A stretch of 64,000 nt of DNA from an uncultured Eubacteriales bacterium (GCA_902765735.1 CACXBB010000032.1:1-64000), one strand, 5' to 3'; positions 35,905 through 46,279 are shown, counted from the stretch's first letter. Notes: a model not told the origin generated them from the letters alone. Numbers and translations: made by a program.

Positions 35905-36741
35905 TCAGAACCCCACGATCAGCCCGTGGCGCTCGGCGTAGAAGCTGTCCAGCCCCCGGGTGGGGAAGATGTCCACCCTCAGGTCGCGGTACAATTCGCA
36001 AAGCTTTTCCTTAAGCTTCATCGCCCCCGCCTCGTTCTGACAGTGGGAGATGACGATCTCCTTCCCACTCAAGCCGATCTTCTGGATCTCCTCAGCCATG
36101 AAGCGGATCATGTTCTTCTCGCCCCGGGCCTTGCCGCGCATGGTGATCTTGCCGTTCTCGTCGCCGATGCCGATGCCCCACAGGTGCAAATGTCCGGCGA
36201 GCAGCCCCACGAGGCGGTTGACGCGCCCGGCCCTGATCAGGTTGTGATAGGAGGCCAGCGAGAACAGTATGTGCGTGCGCGCGGCGGTCTCCGCAAGCTC
36301 CTGCTCGATGTGCTTGAAGGGCAGCCCCTGCTGGATGAGGCGGCACGCCCGGCGGATGATGAGTATGGTCTCCGGCCCGGTGGCCCGGGTGTCGATCACG
36401 GTGATGGGCTTGTCGGGCATGTCCTCCCGGACCATCTCCCTGGCGGTGCAGGCGCTGTTGTAGCTGCCGGACAGCGCGCTGGAGATGGTGAAGGCCAGCA
36501 CCGGCCCGGGCGCCAGGAAGCGCTCCACCCAGTCGTTCGGCGCGGGGCATGCGGTCTGCGCCGACACGCCGTGGACCTCGTTGGCGGTCAGCATGTCCGC
36601 CACCGGCATGTGTTCGTCGTCGATGTACTCCCTGTCGCCGATGCGAATCGAGAAGGGAACGGTGGAGAAATCCGCGTTCGCCGGGCATTCCGCCAACGAA
36701 AGCAAATCGCAGCTCGAGTCCGCGACGATGTGCCAATCCAT
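35905..36741 (-). CDS. DegV family fatty-acid-binding protein
   Basis: 278 residues. It begins with the DegV-type ADSSCDL (after MDWHIV), has TSQ-like SAQTACPAPNDW and the fatty-acid-site serines in AFTISSALSGSYNSA. DegV/FakB proteins present fatty acids to the kinase FakA, a protein with a DhaL-like domain. The gene is single, with its own promoter and AGGAGG before the ATG. No FakA-like partner is adjacent. Confidence 0.88.
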   Translation of the reverse strand: MDWHIVADSSCDLLSLAECPANADFSTVPFSIRIGDREYIDDEHMPVADMLTANEVHGVSAQTACPAPNDWVERFLAPGPVLAFTISSALSGSYNSACTAREMVREDMPDKPITVIDTRATGPETILIIRRACRLIQQGLPFKHIEQELAETAARTHILFSLASYHNLIRAGRVNRLVGLLAGHLHLWGIGIGDENGKITMRGKARGEKNMIRFMAEEIQKIGLSGKEIVISHCQNEAGAMKLKEKLCELYRDLRVDIFPTRGLDSFYAERHGLIVGF

Positions 36742-36776
36742 AAAAGCACCTCCTGACAGCAGCCGGTTTCACCCCC

Positions 36777-36805
36777 ATTATATTATAGATATTGTAAGAT
36801 TTCAA
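36777..36805 (-). promoter_or_regulatory. Promoter of degV
   Basis: On the minus strand TTGAAA (36800-36805) and a perfect TATAAT (36777-36782) are 17 bases apart, 35 bases from the ATG. Confidence 0.75.
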
Positions 36806-37005
36806 GACGGAACGGGTTGTTTTTACCATCGTCTAAACATAATTCAACCCCCGCCAATGCGCGAATTGGCGTCGCCGCGCAGCTGAACACGGCAACATGA
36901 TGCGCATGGTCGGGGGTTTTCGCTTCCCGCCGCCGTTGTACCAGAACCGTCGGCGGGAGGTGTTTATCTTGATTCCCGATTCCGCGAGGAGCCGGGAGAA
37001 CAAGG

Positions 37006-40000
37006 TCAGTCGGCGCGGCGTTTGGTGATCAGCAGCACCAGGGCCAGCAGGGTGATCAGCCCGCCCGCGACGTAGAACATCGTCGTCCCGACCCCGCCGG
37101 TGTTGGGGAGAGCGACGCCGGGCTCGTTCTGTATTTTGAACACCGTACCATTCAGCGAGATCATCCCATCGGCATCATTGTTTCCGATGGCAACTCCGTT
37201 TTCATCCGTCAGGTTGACCGTTCCGTCAATTCTGAAGTATACATTCCTATTGAGAATAATATACCCATCAGGCGCTTTTGTCTCTGTGAGCTTATAGCGT
37301 CCATCCACGAGATCGCTAATGGCTTTTGACGTCACATTGGTCATGTCTATCTCACTTCCAACCTGCTGCCAGACACCCTTTCTCATGATTGAGAGGGTGA
37401 ATTTCGCACCTTTGATCTGATTTGGCGTTACTGAATTATCCTCTTTTTCAATGGTTATCTGAGCATGTGGCACAAAGTTGGTAACCATAAGCTCAGTTTC
37501 GCCATGGGATGTTACTACCCCCTGATCTTCCGCCATTTCAATAACACACTGGGTTCCGTTGGGCATTCCGCTTTCGCTAACTGCTTTGATATAATACAAA
37601 TACGGATTGTTGTGTTCGTCATAGGGTTCAAGATTTGTCGCCGTGCCTGCCCAGTTGCCATTTGCCTCCCAATCCGTATTGCTCCTGCTATTTGGCAGAT
37701 AGATCACTCGACTAAAGGACGAGTCATCTTCATAGTGGCTATCCGGCATGTTTGCCGGAGGCGCGGGCATGCCATTGTCCGTCTGGGCTTGTTCCGAAGC
37801 CCTCTGGTAACAGTAAGCATCCACATCACCCAGATTGTTCCACGGATCATAGATGTTGATCGTTATGCCTCCCTGCGGTACCGTGATCCTTATCTTGTCC
37901 GTGATCCTGTCCTGGACTGCATCCACCGGCGTTGACGCAGCAACCTCCAGTGGCGTGGCTGTATGGCCTGGCAGCGTATAGGTCGCGGGATCGTTCCAAA
38001 GGCGGGACCAGGATATTTCTATCTTGTCGCCAGGATAGAAATTAGTGTCATTGGAATACAGCGTCTGCACATAGTCATTGGTCTTGACAACCTTCACCGA
38101 AACCGGGTTACCGGTAATGGTTACTGAGGAACCCGCCTCCGAATTCGCAACCAGTTTATAGCGCCCAAGGGTAACATCCATTTCGGCATTCGGCGCACTA
38201 TCAGACGGGTCAAAAGATTTGTTGCCTTGCTTCCAATTCTTTCTCAGAGGCACGCTGATCTTCTTGGGCGTGTAAACATTGTAGATATAGAATTGCAGAT
38301 AGTCCTCCCTATGTACTGTGGCATAGTCATCATATTTGTATTCACCCAATACCTCCGGAACACTGACCATTATATCTGCTCTTCCATTATAATCCGTGGT
38401 ATAATGGTACTGGTTCGTTTCATTATTATTTCGTTTCACGTATTCTGTAACCAGATAGGTCTTTTTGTATTCCCATTCCCTCCCCTGATTATCGATGATA
38501 TTGCTCTCAAAGTCCGTTTCCTGGACACCATACATGCCGGGAAGGACGCTGTAATCATAGATTGTACCATGTCCTTCGGTTCCGACGACAATCGTCTGTT
38601 TCGGGAAAATGTTAAACGATCCATACGTGCCATATGGCTGCTTCGAACCATTTAACACCGACTCCGCTGTTTCCCTATTGGTATTGTAATTCGCTACCCG
38701 ATCTGTTCCTTTCTTACCTGATTTTATTGCAACTCCATTTTCGGTATCCAGCTTCTGATACCACAAACTGATTTTGCTCGTAGTCTTGGTCTTTGTCGCG
38801 ATCAGGTTGCCATTTTCATCTACGATATACTTCGTCACTTCAACGGCAAGCCCCTTCACAGTATCCGTTTCCAGACCGCCCAGGCGGAAGTCCATGCCGC
38901 TGCCGCCATTACAGCTGCGGGGAATTTTGCCTTGCTTCCACTCTGCGTTAGGCGTTTTATTGGGATCGAAATCCTCATATAGAACAGGGCACTTGTTTCC
39001 GTCATCCCAATAGTTAAAGCTCGCGGTTAAAGTGATGACCGTACTTGACACCAGAGCATTGCCGCGGGAATCATACAGCTGCACTTCGGTGTCTGTTCCC
39101 GGCAGCTTGTATACGATCGGGAAGTCCACTTCCTTTTCGGTGGATACTTTGTAGTTCACGGCTTTGTCCTTCCGATTCTGGAAATCAGTAACCAATTCCT
39201 GATTATCATATGGGGCAATTGTGGAAACCTTGAATCTGCCTTCTATACGGACCTGGGCAGTATCGCCATGGCCATCAAGCTCAGCGTTTGCCGAATAGCC
39301 AGTAACATAATAGGCGTCATCCAGCATCGTTCTTGCGCCGGTAGTCGGATCCTGAGTGTAGGCTTCAATGGTCGCGCGCTTGATGTCATCGGCGGTGACA
39401 TCCACATTCGTTGAAAGCTCCAGATACTCCGGCGCACCTTCTTCTCCGCCGGTAAACACAAGCTCAAAGCTCGATTCACCCGTGCTTTCATTCACGACTT
39501 TTCGATAGTAATTACACTTGGGCAGCACAGGCACCGTCTCTCGCGCCGTACCAACGACGGAAATATCTATGTGATTCACGAAATGTTTGTTGGACATATC
39601 AATGAAACCCATATTCGTGTTCTTGTCGATATTTGATATTTCTGCAAGATATATCTCCGCAGGTGTATCGGTGTTGCCGATGATGCGCATATCCCCGCCG
39701 CTGCCGACAACGCCTATGAATTTAGAGCCGTCATTACTGCTGTAAAGACGATGGCTGTTACTGTCATATACCAAGGCGCTGCTTTGCCGCTTTGCAAAGT
39801 TTGCCCCATCATTCGGAAGCTCTTTTTGCTCGATTTGATATCCTTGTTCCGCTCCATATTGTACTACCCAGACAGGCGCTTCTGTGTCAACATCGGGATA
39901 ATTGATTCCCGAAGGCGAAGTGGGATCGATATAGCGCTTATAGAAAGTATCCGCCAATTTGCTCCACGTTACGATTGTCCTCGCCGCAGCGTTATGTACA

Positions 40001-43000
40001 AAGCAATGCCTGCCATCGCTGTCGCTTATGCGCTCGTAGGTCCAAATCATGGGATATATAACGTCGATCTTGTTGTTATCCACATCGTTCAAATTTGCGC
40101 TTTGAAGCGTGCCGTCATTCAACACTGTATAGTATTGCCCGTCTTTCTTGACCACCACCATGTACTGTTTGCCCTCTTCAGGGGATTGCGAATTCTGGAG
40201 CAGAGTACCTGTGACGGAAAAGCTGTTCTGCGTATACTGAATAACGGTGGCCTCATCTGTGCTGACCGTCAGATCGCTGATAACCTCGTCACCATCATCT
40301 GCAAAGTGAACGACGGACAGCTCATTATTCTTAAATAACTCTGTGTCCCCGTCATAGGTGATGGTCACCTGAACCGGGGCGGCAGGCTCGATCTTTTCCC
40401 CATCCTTTTTAATTTCAATATCGAAGAACCGGGCATACTCCATTTTTCCGAAATAGCCGCAGCCCATCACTTCAATGGCACGGTCACAATAGACCGCCCA
40501 TTCAGCACCATCCTCAGGTATTTCACGCACCTCCAACTCCGCGTCCAGCGGGATCTTGGCCTCGGGGCCGAAGGTGAGGGTGATCTTATAGGTATTGCCA
40601 TCCGAGGCCATCACCCGCGTGGTGATCTGCGCGTCGGTGACGGCGATGGCGAAGGCGTCGCCGTTGTCCATGTTGATGGTGAGGGTCTCCAGCGTGGAGA
40701 AGGGCCTGAGGCTGAACAGCGCCCAGTCGGGGGCGGTCAGCGGGCGGGCGTCGATCTGTGCGCGCTGTTCGTCGGTCAGCGCGGCGGAGTACTCGCTTTC
40801 CACCTGAAGCGCCGCCCTGAGCGCGCCCACGGTGGTGTCCTCCTCTATTCTGTTGACCTGCACCAGACCGGGATCGCTGAACGTCACGCTCTCGATGCCG
40901 GCCATAAAGTCATAAAGCTCATCGGTCTCGGTCCCGGGGTCGTCCGCGACCATGTTCAGCAGGCCCAGCAGCTCGCGCAGGGAGGCGCAATCGCCGCCGG
41001 GGATGCTGTAATCAAAGGTCTCGCCGTTGACGGTCCAATGGAAGTCCACGGTGTACACCACGCCCCACACGGAGAAGCTGGCGGCGCGGAACACCACGGT
41101 CTCGCCGGTCTCGGCAGCCTCCACCACGTCGGGCTGTTCGACGTTATCGCCGGCAAAGTGCACGGCGCAGGGCACGGCGTCCGCGTCCTGGCTCTCATCG
41201 GCCAGCACGGCCTGGACCGTCACCGGCACGGCGGGCTGCACCTCGGCCTCGCCGTCCATGATCTTGATGTCGAAGAACCGCGCGCGGGTGATGAGCTGGG
41301 CCTTCTCGAGGGTCTCCTCGGTACGCTCCAGGTAGTCCTGCGCCGCGTCGCCCTCGATCTCGGACACGCTCAGCGTGGCCCCCATGGGAATCTCCGCCTC
41401 GGGGCCGTAGCTGACGGTGATGTTGTAGGTCTCGCCCTCCGCGGTGATGATCTTCGTCTCGATCTTCTGGGTGACCACCATGGCGTAGATGGAGAAGGCG
41501 TCCGCCATGAAGGACACGCTCTGCGCGGGCGCTTCATCGACGATGCTCTCCGCCGGCGCTTCCTCAACGATGCTCTCCGCCTCGGGCGCGGCGTCCCCGC
41601 CCGGATTTTCCGCCTGAGCCTCAACGGCGACGAAGGCTTCGGCCAGCGCCCCGTCGGCGTCGGAGACCCCGGTCCCCTCGACCACCTCGGCGTTGCCGTC
41701 GTCGTCCACGTGGACCACCACGGCCTCCTGGTCCTGCTCGATCTCCCGGACGCCCATGACCACGGAGATGGGGATCAGCGGCTCGATCTCGTTGCCCTCC
41801 GCGTCGCGGAAGGTGATGTCCACGGCGTGGACGCGCTTGACCTCCACAAAGTCGTCCGTCACGGCGGCGTCGCCGATGTCGGTCAGCACGCCCTCGTCCT
41901 CGATGTCGGTCAGCTGCATGGTCGTCCCCTCCGGGAACGCGCCCTCGCCCGCCTCTACCTTCACGGTGATATAGTCGGTGGCGCCCTCGAAGGTCCGGGC
42001 CGGCATGGCGACCGGCGCTTCGACGGTGCAGTTGATGAAGGCGATGGTGTACACGCCGCCCACGACGATCTCCGTCTTCTCAAAGGAGGCGACGGGCGTG
42101 ATCAGCCAGTCCTCCCCCGTCTCCTCGACGCTGAGCAGGGTGTCGTCATAGGCGACGGACTCTGCCAGCGCCGCCTCGGGATCGATCGCGGGAGCCGGGG
42201 CTTCGACCGCCGGCTCCGGCGCGGCCATGGTCACCTCGACCTCAGTCACGGCGGCCTCCACCGCTTCGCTCTCGATGATTTCATCTTCAAGGATCTCATC
42301 GTCGGACGCGGCCGCCGCCGGTTCCTCGCCCGCGACATCCGATTCGGCCGCGATATCAGAACCGACCACGGTCTCTTCCTGCGTATCCGGCGCCACGACG
42401 TCCACATCATTTCCGACTTCGGTCTGTTCTGCCTCCGTCTGCGCCTCGGCTTCCGTCTGGACCTCAGCCTCCTCCGCCACCGGCGCGGTCCGGAAGCCCG
42501 CCATCAGCCCGCGCAGGGACAGGGGGTAGTCCTGTTCCACCGACAGATCGACGGTCAGCGTGTAGTCGTCCGCCGCGGGAGCCACAGCCCGCCCGTCGGC
42601 ATCCCCGGCGCCGTCCGAGCCGGACGCGCCGTCCTCGTCGAAGGCTTCGCCGTCGGCGTCTTCGTCCTCCGCTCCGTCCTCGGCATCCTCGCCGTCCTCG
42701 CCGTCCTCGGCATCCTCGGCATCCTCGGCACCCTCGACGTCCTCGGCATCCTCGCCATCCTCGGCATCGTATTCCTCGGCCTTCTCCTCGTCTGCCTTTT
42801 CCTCGTCTGCCTTTTCCTCGTCGGCCTTTTCCTCGTCGGCCTCTTCTTCCTCGGACTTCTCTTCGTCAGTCTTTTCTTCCTCGGCCTTTTCCTCGTTAGA
42901 CTCTTCTTCCTCGGACTTCTCCTCGTCGGACTCTACTTCCTCGGCCTTCTCCTCGTCGGCCTCTACTTCCTCTGACTTCTCCTCGTCGGCCTTGTCCTCG

Positions 43001-44223
43001 TCAGCCTCCGCCGCGGCAGCCTCCTCCTCGGTTTCGTCGGCGGTTTCGTCGGCGGTTTCCTCGATGGTTTCCTCGGTGGCTTCGTCGATCACTTCGTCCT
43101 CAACAGCGGGCGCATCTTCGTCGGCAGGGGCATCCTCGTCGGCGGGCGCATCCTCGGCAGGGGCATCCTCGTCGGCCACGTCCTCGGTGTCCGCGCCGAT
43201 CTCTACATTATTGTCCTCTATGACTTCGTCGTCCTGAACCTCGACCGCAACCTGCGCGTCAGTTGTCGGTGCGTCGGCGATGTCCGCCGCGGCGTCCGCG
43301 GTATCTTCCTCCAAATAGGTTTCGTCAGCCGCGCCGTCCGCGTCGGGCGCGCTCTCCGGGGCGGTCAGCGGCACGCCGTCGGTCAGCGTGACGACCTCGA
43401 TGCCCTCATCGATGATGAACGCCAGCCCGGCCTCGTCGAACTCCTGCGCGGCGTAGATCAGCCAGTCGCCGCCCAGCGCCTCGATGCCGATGCCGTTCGC
43501 CGTGCCGTCCTCATTTTCGACGGCGGCGACATCCAGCACCCGGGCCATGTCCAGGCCCATCGCGCCGGCGAGCTCGCTGGCCAGCACGAATTCACGGTCC
43601 TTGAGGCTGAATATGAGCGTCCCGGGTTCTTCTTCCTCTGTATCCTCTGCGGGTTCCGCGTCCTCGGCGGATTCCGCGTCCTCGGCAGTCGGGTCCTCGT
43701 CCCCGCCGTCCGGCTGTTCCTCGGGGGTACCCTCATCTTCAACGGAATCGTCCAGCGTCAGGCCGTCGAGCTCCTCCACCACCGCGTCCATGGCTTCGGA
43801 CCGGATCGCGTCGCCCTCGTCAGCCGGGATGCCCGCCTCCGGGATCGCGTCGCCGTCCGTGTCGCAGCCGTCGAGCTCCAGATCGTCCGTCTCCCGGACA
43901 TCCGCCTCCACGGCTCCCGCCTCCAGCGTCTCCGCTTCCACGGTCCCCTTCGGCCGCTCCTGATAGCAGGCGTCCGTGTGCACGTGCTCCGCCAGGCCGC
44001 AGATGAGGTTTCCCGCTTCATCGAAGCACTCCGCGCCGTGCGCGTGCTCCGCCATGCCGCAGCCGGGAATGCGCTCCAGCGTGTCCGCGTTCATTTTCAG
44101 CGTGTTCACCGTGACCAGCAGCACGATCACGGAAAACAGGGAAATGAACCTCTTCAGCGCGCGCCTTTGCCTGAACTTTCGCAACACCTCATTGAGACGA
44201 TCATTTCTCTTTATTTCGATCAC
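37006..44223 (-). CDS. Giant LPxTG-anchored surface protein with acidic repeats and Cna-B/SpaA-type domains
   Basis: 2405 residues. N-terminal export segment (about 24-47); a doubled C-x4-H-x-H-x3-C motif (C55-C66, C75-C86); an acidic, intrinsically disordered stretch with DEEKAEE-type repeats (about 400-530); beta-rich domains with two copies of a module (ITAEGETYNITVSYGPEAEI... and MASDGNTYKITLTFGPEAKI...); long middle domains; a Cna-B/SpaA-type domain with the E-box LTETKAPDGY; LPNTG (2372-2376), a hydrophobic helix and KRRAD. Sortase should link it to the wall. It begins with GTG at 44223 behind AGGTG. The DNA at about 37130-40550 (residues about 1221-2364) is visibly AT-richer than the rest, so the gene looks mosaic. 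No sortase is in the window. It may be an adhesin or pilin-like protein. Confidence 0.88.
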   Translation of the reverse strand: MIEIKRNDRLNEVLRKFRQRRALKRFISLFSVIVLLVTVNTLKMNADTLERIPGCGMAEHAHGAECFDEAGNLICGLAEHVHTDACYQERPKGTVEAETLEAGAVEADVRETDDLELDGCDTDGDAIPEAGIPADEGDAIRSEAMDAVVEELDGLTLDDSVEDEGTPEEQPDGGDEDPTAEDAESAEDAEPAEDTEEEEPGTLIFSLKDREFVLASELAGAMGLDMARVLDVAAVENEDGTANGIGIEALGGDWLIYAAQEFDEAGLAFIIDEGIEVVTLTDGVPLTAPESAPDADGAADETYLEEDTADAAADIADAPTTDAQVAVEVQDDEVIEDNNVEIGADTEDVADEDAPAEDAPADEDAPADEDAPAVEDEVIDEATEETIEETADETADETEEEAAAAEADEDKADEEKSEEVEADEEKAEEVESDEEKSEEEESNEEKAEEEKTDEEKSEEEEADEEKADEEKADEEKADEEKAEEYDAEDGEDAEDVEGAEDAEDAEDGEDGEDAEDGAEDEDADGEAFDEDGASGSDGAGDADGRAVAPAADDYTLTVDLSVEQDYPLSLRGLMAGFRTAPVAEEAEVQTEAEAQTEAEQTEVGNDVDVVAPDTQEETVVGSDIAAESDVAGEEPAAAASDDEILEDEIIESEAVEAAVTEVEVTMAAPEPAVEAPAPAIDPEAALAESVAYDDTLLSVEETGEDWLITPVASFEKTEIVVGGVYTIAFINCTVEAPVAMPARTFEGATDYITVKVEAGEGAFPEGTTMQLTDIEDEGVLTDIGDAAVTDDFVEVKRVHAVDITFRDAEGNEIEPLIPISVVMGVREIEQDQEAVVVHVDDDGNAEVVEGTGVSDADGALAEAFVAVEAQAENPGGDAAPEAESIVEEAPAESIVDEAPAQSVSFMADAFSIYAMVVTQKIETKIITAEGETYNITVSYGPEAEIPMGATLSVSEIEGDAAQDYLERTEETLEKAQLITRARFFDIKIMDGEAEVQPAVPVTVQAVLADESQDADAVPCAVHFAGDNVEQPDVVEAAETGETVVFRAASFSVWGVVYTVDFHWTVNGETFDYSIPGGDCASLRELLGLLNMVADDPGTETDELYDFMAGIESVTFSDPGLVQVNRIEEDTTVGALRAALQVESEYSAALTDEQRAQIDARPLTAPDWALFSLRPFSTLETLTINMDNGDAFAIAVTDAQITTRVMASDGNTYKITLTFGPEAKIPLDAELEVREIPEDGAEWAVYCDRAIEVMGCGYFGKMEYARFFDIEIKKDGEKIEPAAPVQVTITYDGDTELFKNNELSVVHFADDGDEVISDLTVSTDEATVIQYTQNSFSVTGTLLQNSQSPEEGKQYMVVVKKDGQYYTVLNDGTLQSANLNDVDNNKIDVIYPMIWTYERISDSDGRHCFVHNAAARTIVTWSKLADTFYKRYIDPTSPSGINYPDVDTEAPVWVVQYGAEQGYQIEQKELPNDGANFAKRQSSALVYDSNSHRLYSSNDGSKFIGVVGSGGDMRIIGNTDTPAEIYLAEISNIDKNTNMGFIDMSNKHFVNHIDISVVGTARETVPVLPKCNYYRKVVNESTGESSFELVFTGGEEGAPEYLELSTNVDVTADDIKRATIEAYTQDPTTGARTMLDDAYYVTGYSANAELDGHGDTAQVRIEGRFKVSTIAPYDNQELVTDFQNRKDKAVNYKVSTEKEVDFPIVYKLPGTDTEVQLYDSRGNALVSSTVITLTASFNYWDDGNKCPVLYEDFDPNKTPNAEWKQGKIPRSCNGGSGMDFRLGGLETDTVKGLAVEVTKYIVDENGNLIATKTKTTSKISLWYQKLDTENGVAIKSGKKGTDRVANYNTNRETAESVLNGSKQPYGTYGSFNIFPKQTIVVGTEGHGTIYDYSVLPGMYGVQETDFESNIIDNQGREWEYKKTYLVTEYVKRNNNETNQYHYTTDYNGRADIMVSVPEVLGEYKYDDYATVHREDYLQFYIYNVYTPKKISVPLRKNWKQGNKSFDPSDSAPNAEMDVTLGRYKLVANSEAGSSVTITGNPVSVKVVKTNDYVQTLYSNDTNFYPGDKIEISWSRLWNDPATYTLPGHTATPLEVAASTPVDAVQDRITDKIRITVPQGGITINIYDPWNNLGDVDAYCYQRASEQAQTDNGMPAPPANMPDSHYEDDSSFSRVIYLPNSRSNTDWEANGNWAGTATNLEPYDEHNNPYLYYIKAVSESGMPNGTQCVIEMAEDQGVVTSHGETELMVTNFVPHAQITIEKEDNSVTPNQIKGAKFTLSIMRKGVWQQVGSEIDMTNVTSKAISDLVDGRYKLTETKAPDGYIILNRNVYFRIDGTVNLTDENGVAIGNNDADGMISLNGTVFKIQNEPGVALPNTGGVGTTMFYVAGGLITLLALVLLITKRRAD

Positions 44224-44286
44224 CTTTCAGACACCTGTCGTATTCAGTGGAGCACTTCTAGAGAAGCAATTTGAGTGAAAACAGCG

Positions 44287-44306
44287 TTTCGAATACGTTT
44301 TCGAAA
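44287..44306. promoter_or_regulatory. 20-base near-palindrome upstream of the surface protein
   Basis: TTTCGAATACGTTTTCGAAA differs from its own complement at only two mirrored positions. It lies 64 bases before the surface-protein start in an AT-rich leader, a good place for an operator. No factor is known to me for it. The promoter itself is not clear. Confidence 0.35.
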
Positions 44307-44503
44307 AGGGCAATGCCTATCTCTCTATATACAAGTTTATCCGCTATATTGTTTTTTTACAATGGTCAAAACTCTCGATATGGTGTGAAAAATCTTACCA
44401 GTCCACAACATTGCGGCGCATTTTTCCGATCCGGACGCGCGCAACAAAAAAAGCCACCACCGCCCGCCGAACGAATCGGAAGCGACGATGGTCTGTTTTG
44501 TGC

Positions 44504-45986
44504 TCATTCGCTCTCCGGCAAATGCCGACGCCGGTCGGTTCCCGGGGCGTTGTAATAGCGGCTCTTGGCGCGGTACATCATCTGGTCCGCCTGGATCTCG
44601 AGGCCGTGGATATCGGCGTCGGGGTGTTCGCTGTGGGCGGCGTAGCCGACGGACAGCGATAGCGTCTCCCCATACGCCCCGCGCCACTCGGCGGACCGGC
44701 TCCGGATCTGCTCCAGCACTTCCGACGGGGCATCGGTCATGGCGGTGGCCAGGAACTCGTCCCCGCCGGTGCGGTAGACCTTGCCGATGGGCCCGATGAC
44801 CGTCGTGAGGCATTCTGCCGTGGCCATGAGCAGCTCGTCCCCGGCCACGTGGCCCTTGGTGTCGTTGGCCTCCTTGAGGCCGTTGACGTCCACGGAGAAG
44901 ATCACGAAGTCCGGCTCCATCGCCCGGTCATGATAGGCCGCCATGTCCGTGTCGTAGCCCCTTCTGTTGGACAGGCCCGTGAGCTCGTCGGTCATGGAGA
45001 TGCGGATCAGCTGCTCCTCCTTGCGCTTCTGACGGTCGATGTTCTGGATGGTGTAGATGATGCGCCTGGGGGTGCCGTCCGGCCGCCGCTCGACCACGAT
45101 GTACTGCGCCCGGAACCAGCCCTTCTGCGCGCTCCGGAACTCCCTGTCCATGCTCTGCTGGTCGTGAAGCCTTGTGAGCGCGTCGGACAGGTCGGCAAAG
45201 GCCTCGAAGGCCTCGCGGCACTCCGGGGCGATGGACGGCATCAGCGCCGCGTTCACGCGGGACTGGCCCTCGAGCTTCCCCGAGGCGTGCCGGTCCGCCG
45301 CGCCGGTGTCGCGTATGGCGGTCTCGGTCATGGCGTCGAGGTCGATCAGGCTGGCGTACTCATAGATCTCCGACATGGACTCCAGTATGGCCATCTGCGC
45401 GTTCATCTGCCGCTTGTTGTCGCTGAGGATGCGGTACTTTTCGATCAGTTCCCGGTAGTAGGAGGTAGACAGCCGGCACAGGCTGTACCCCGCCGCCACC
45501 ATGATGCCGGTCTCGATGGTGAGGGTGCGGCGGTCGCGGAACGGCACCTTGCCGATGGTACCCACCGTGAAGCCGATGGTAAGCGCCAGGAAGTTGTGGA
45601 TGAGCACTACAATGAAGATGTACTTCACGCTCACGAGGAAGGCGTCAATGTTGCTGCTGAAGGAGAGGACCACCATGGCTACGAAAATAACGATGGAGAG
45701 CCACTGCAGGGGCTTTTTGAGGGCCTCGGCCACCTTGGGCAGGAAGTGGCTGGTGAGAATGCCCAGCACCAGCGGACACGATGACGCACGACGCATACGT
45801 GACGCTGTGGAAGATCCCGAAGCGTATGGCCAGCATCAGAAGCGGGCCGATCAGTATGGAGAACCTGAGGAACTTGTTCAGCATCAGGTTGATCTTCCTC
45901 TGATTCTCCTTCAGAAAGGCCTCGTAATCCGTGATCCCGGACTGGAATATCGACTTTTCGTTCCGGTGATTGGCGGCTCGGCTCAC
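44504..45986 (-). pseudogene. Membrane-anchored GGDEF diguanylate cyclase, frameshifted
   Basis: The coding signal starts at GTG 45986 (behind GGGGAG; VSRAANHRNEKSIFQ) and runs through the first helix (MLNKFLRFSILIGPLLMLAI). It then jumps frame near 45770-45790. The second frame (from about 45790 to 44504) continues with further helices, a linker with a PAS-like segment (about 200-280) and a GGDEF domain with an intact TGGDEF motif. Joined, this is about 490 residues. The second frame could start at ATG 45796, but there is no ribosome binding site there and it would lose the N-terminus. Either the gene is broken, or the sequence has an error, or a frameshift is programmed. Confidence 0.7.
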
Positions 45987-46010
45987 GGCTTCATTTCTCC
46001 CCCCTGGTTG

Positions 46011-46268
46011 GTAATTGTTCGGTCGTTCAGACAAACGGGAATTTGTCGGGCTGCGCCCGAGAGTGGAGAGTGGAGAGTGCAGAGTGGAGATAAAGAATGC
46101 CTGAGAACGAAGCGACGTAATTTCCTGTCACGAAGCACCTCTATTCGCGGGAACATTGGTTGTTATTCCCGCAATGCTATGTGCGCGGCTAACTATATCT
46201 CCACTCTCCACTCTCCACTCTCCACTCTCAAACAAATTTCAATTTCCCGATCCGACTGAAAAGCTCCC
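46011..46268. repeat. Composite repeat element B with terminal inverted repeats
   Basis: Ends resemble those of element A (left GTAATTGTTCGGTCGTTCAG; right complement beginning GGGGAGCTTTTCAGTCGGAT). It holds the 111-bp module in inverse orientation (46092-46202), flanked on both sides by GAGTGGAGAGTG-type repeats; element A lacks the block on one side. It lies between the permease-kinase stop and the start of the GGDEF gene. Confidence 0.85.
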
Positions 46269-46279
46269 CCACTCTTCCT

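Noticed and set aside
42640..43030. Sequence error or junk in the surface protein because of very acidic repeats
   Set aside because: The frame is uninterrupted on both sides and Asp/Glu/Lys repeats with varied codons are typical of wall-spanning segments.
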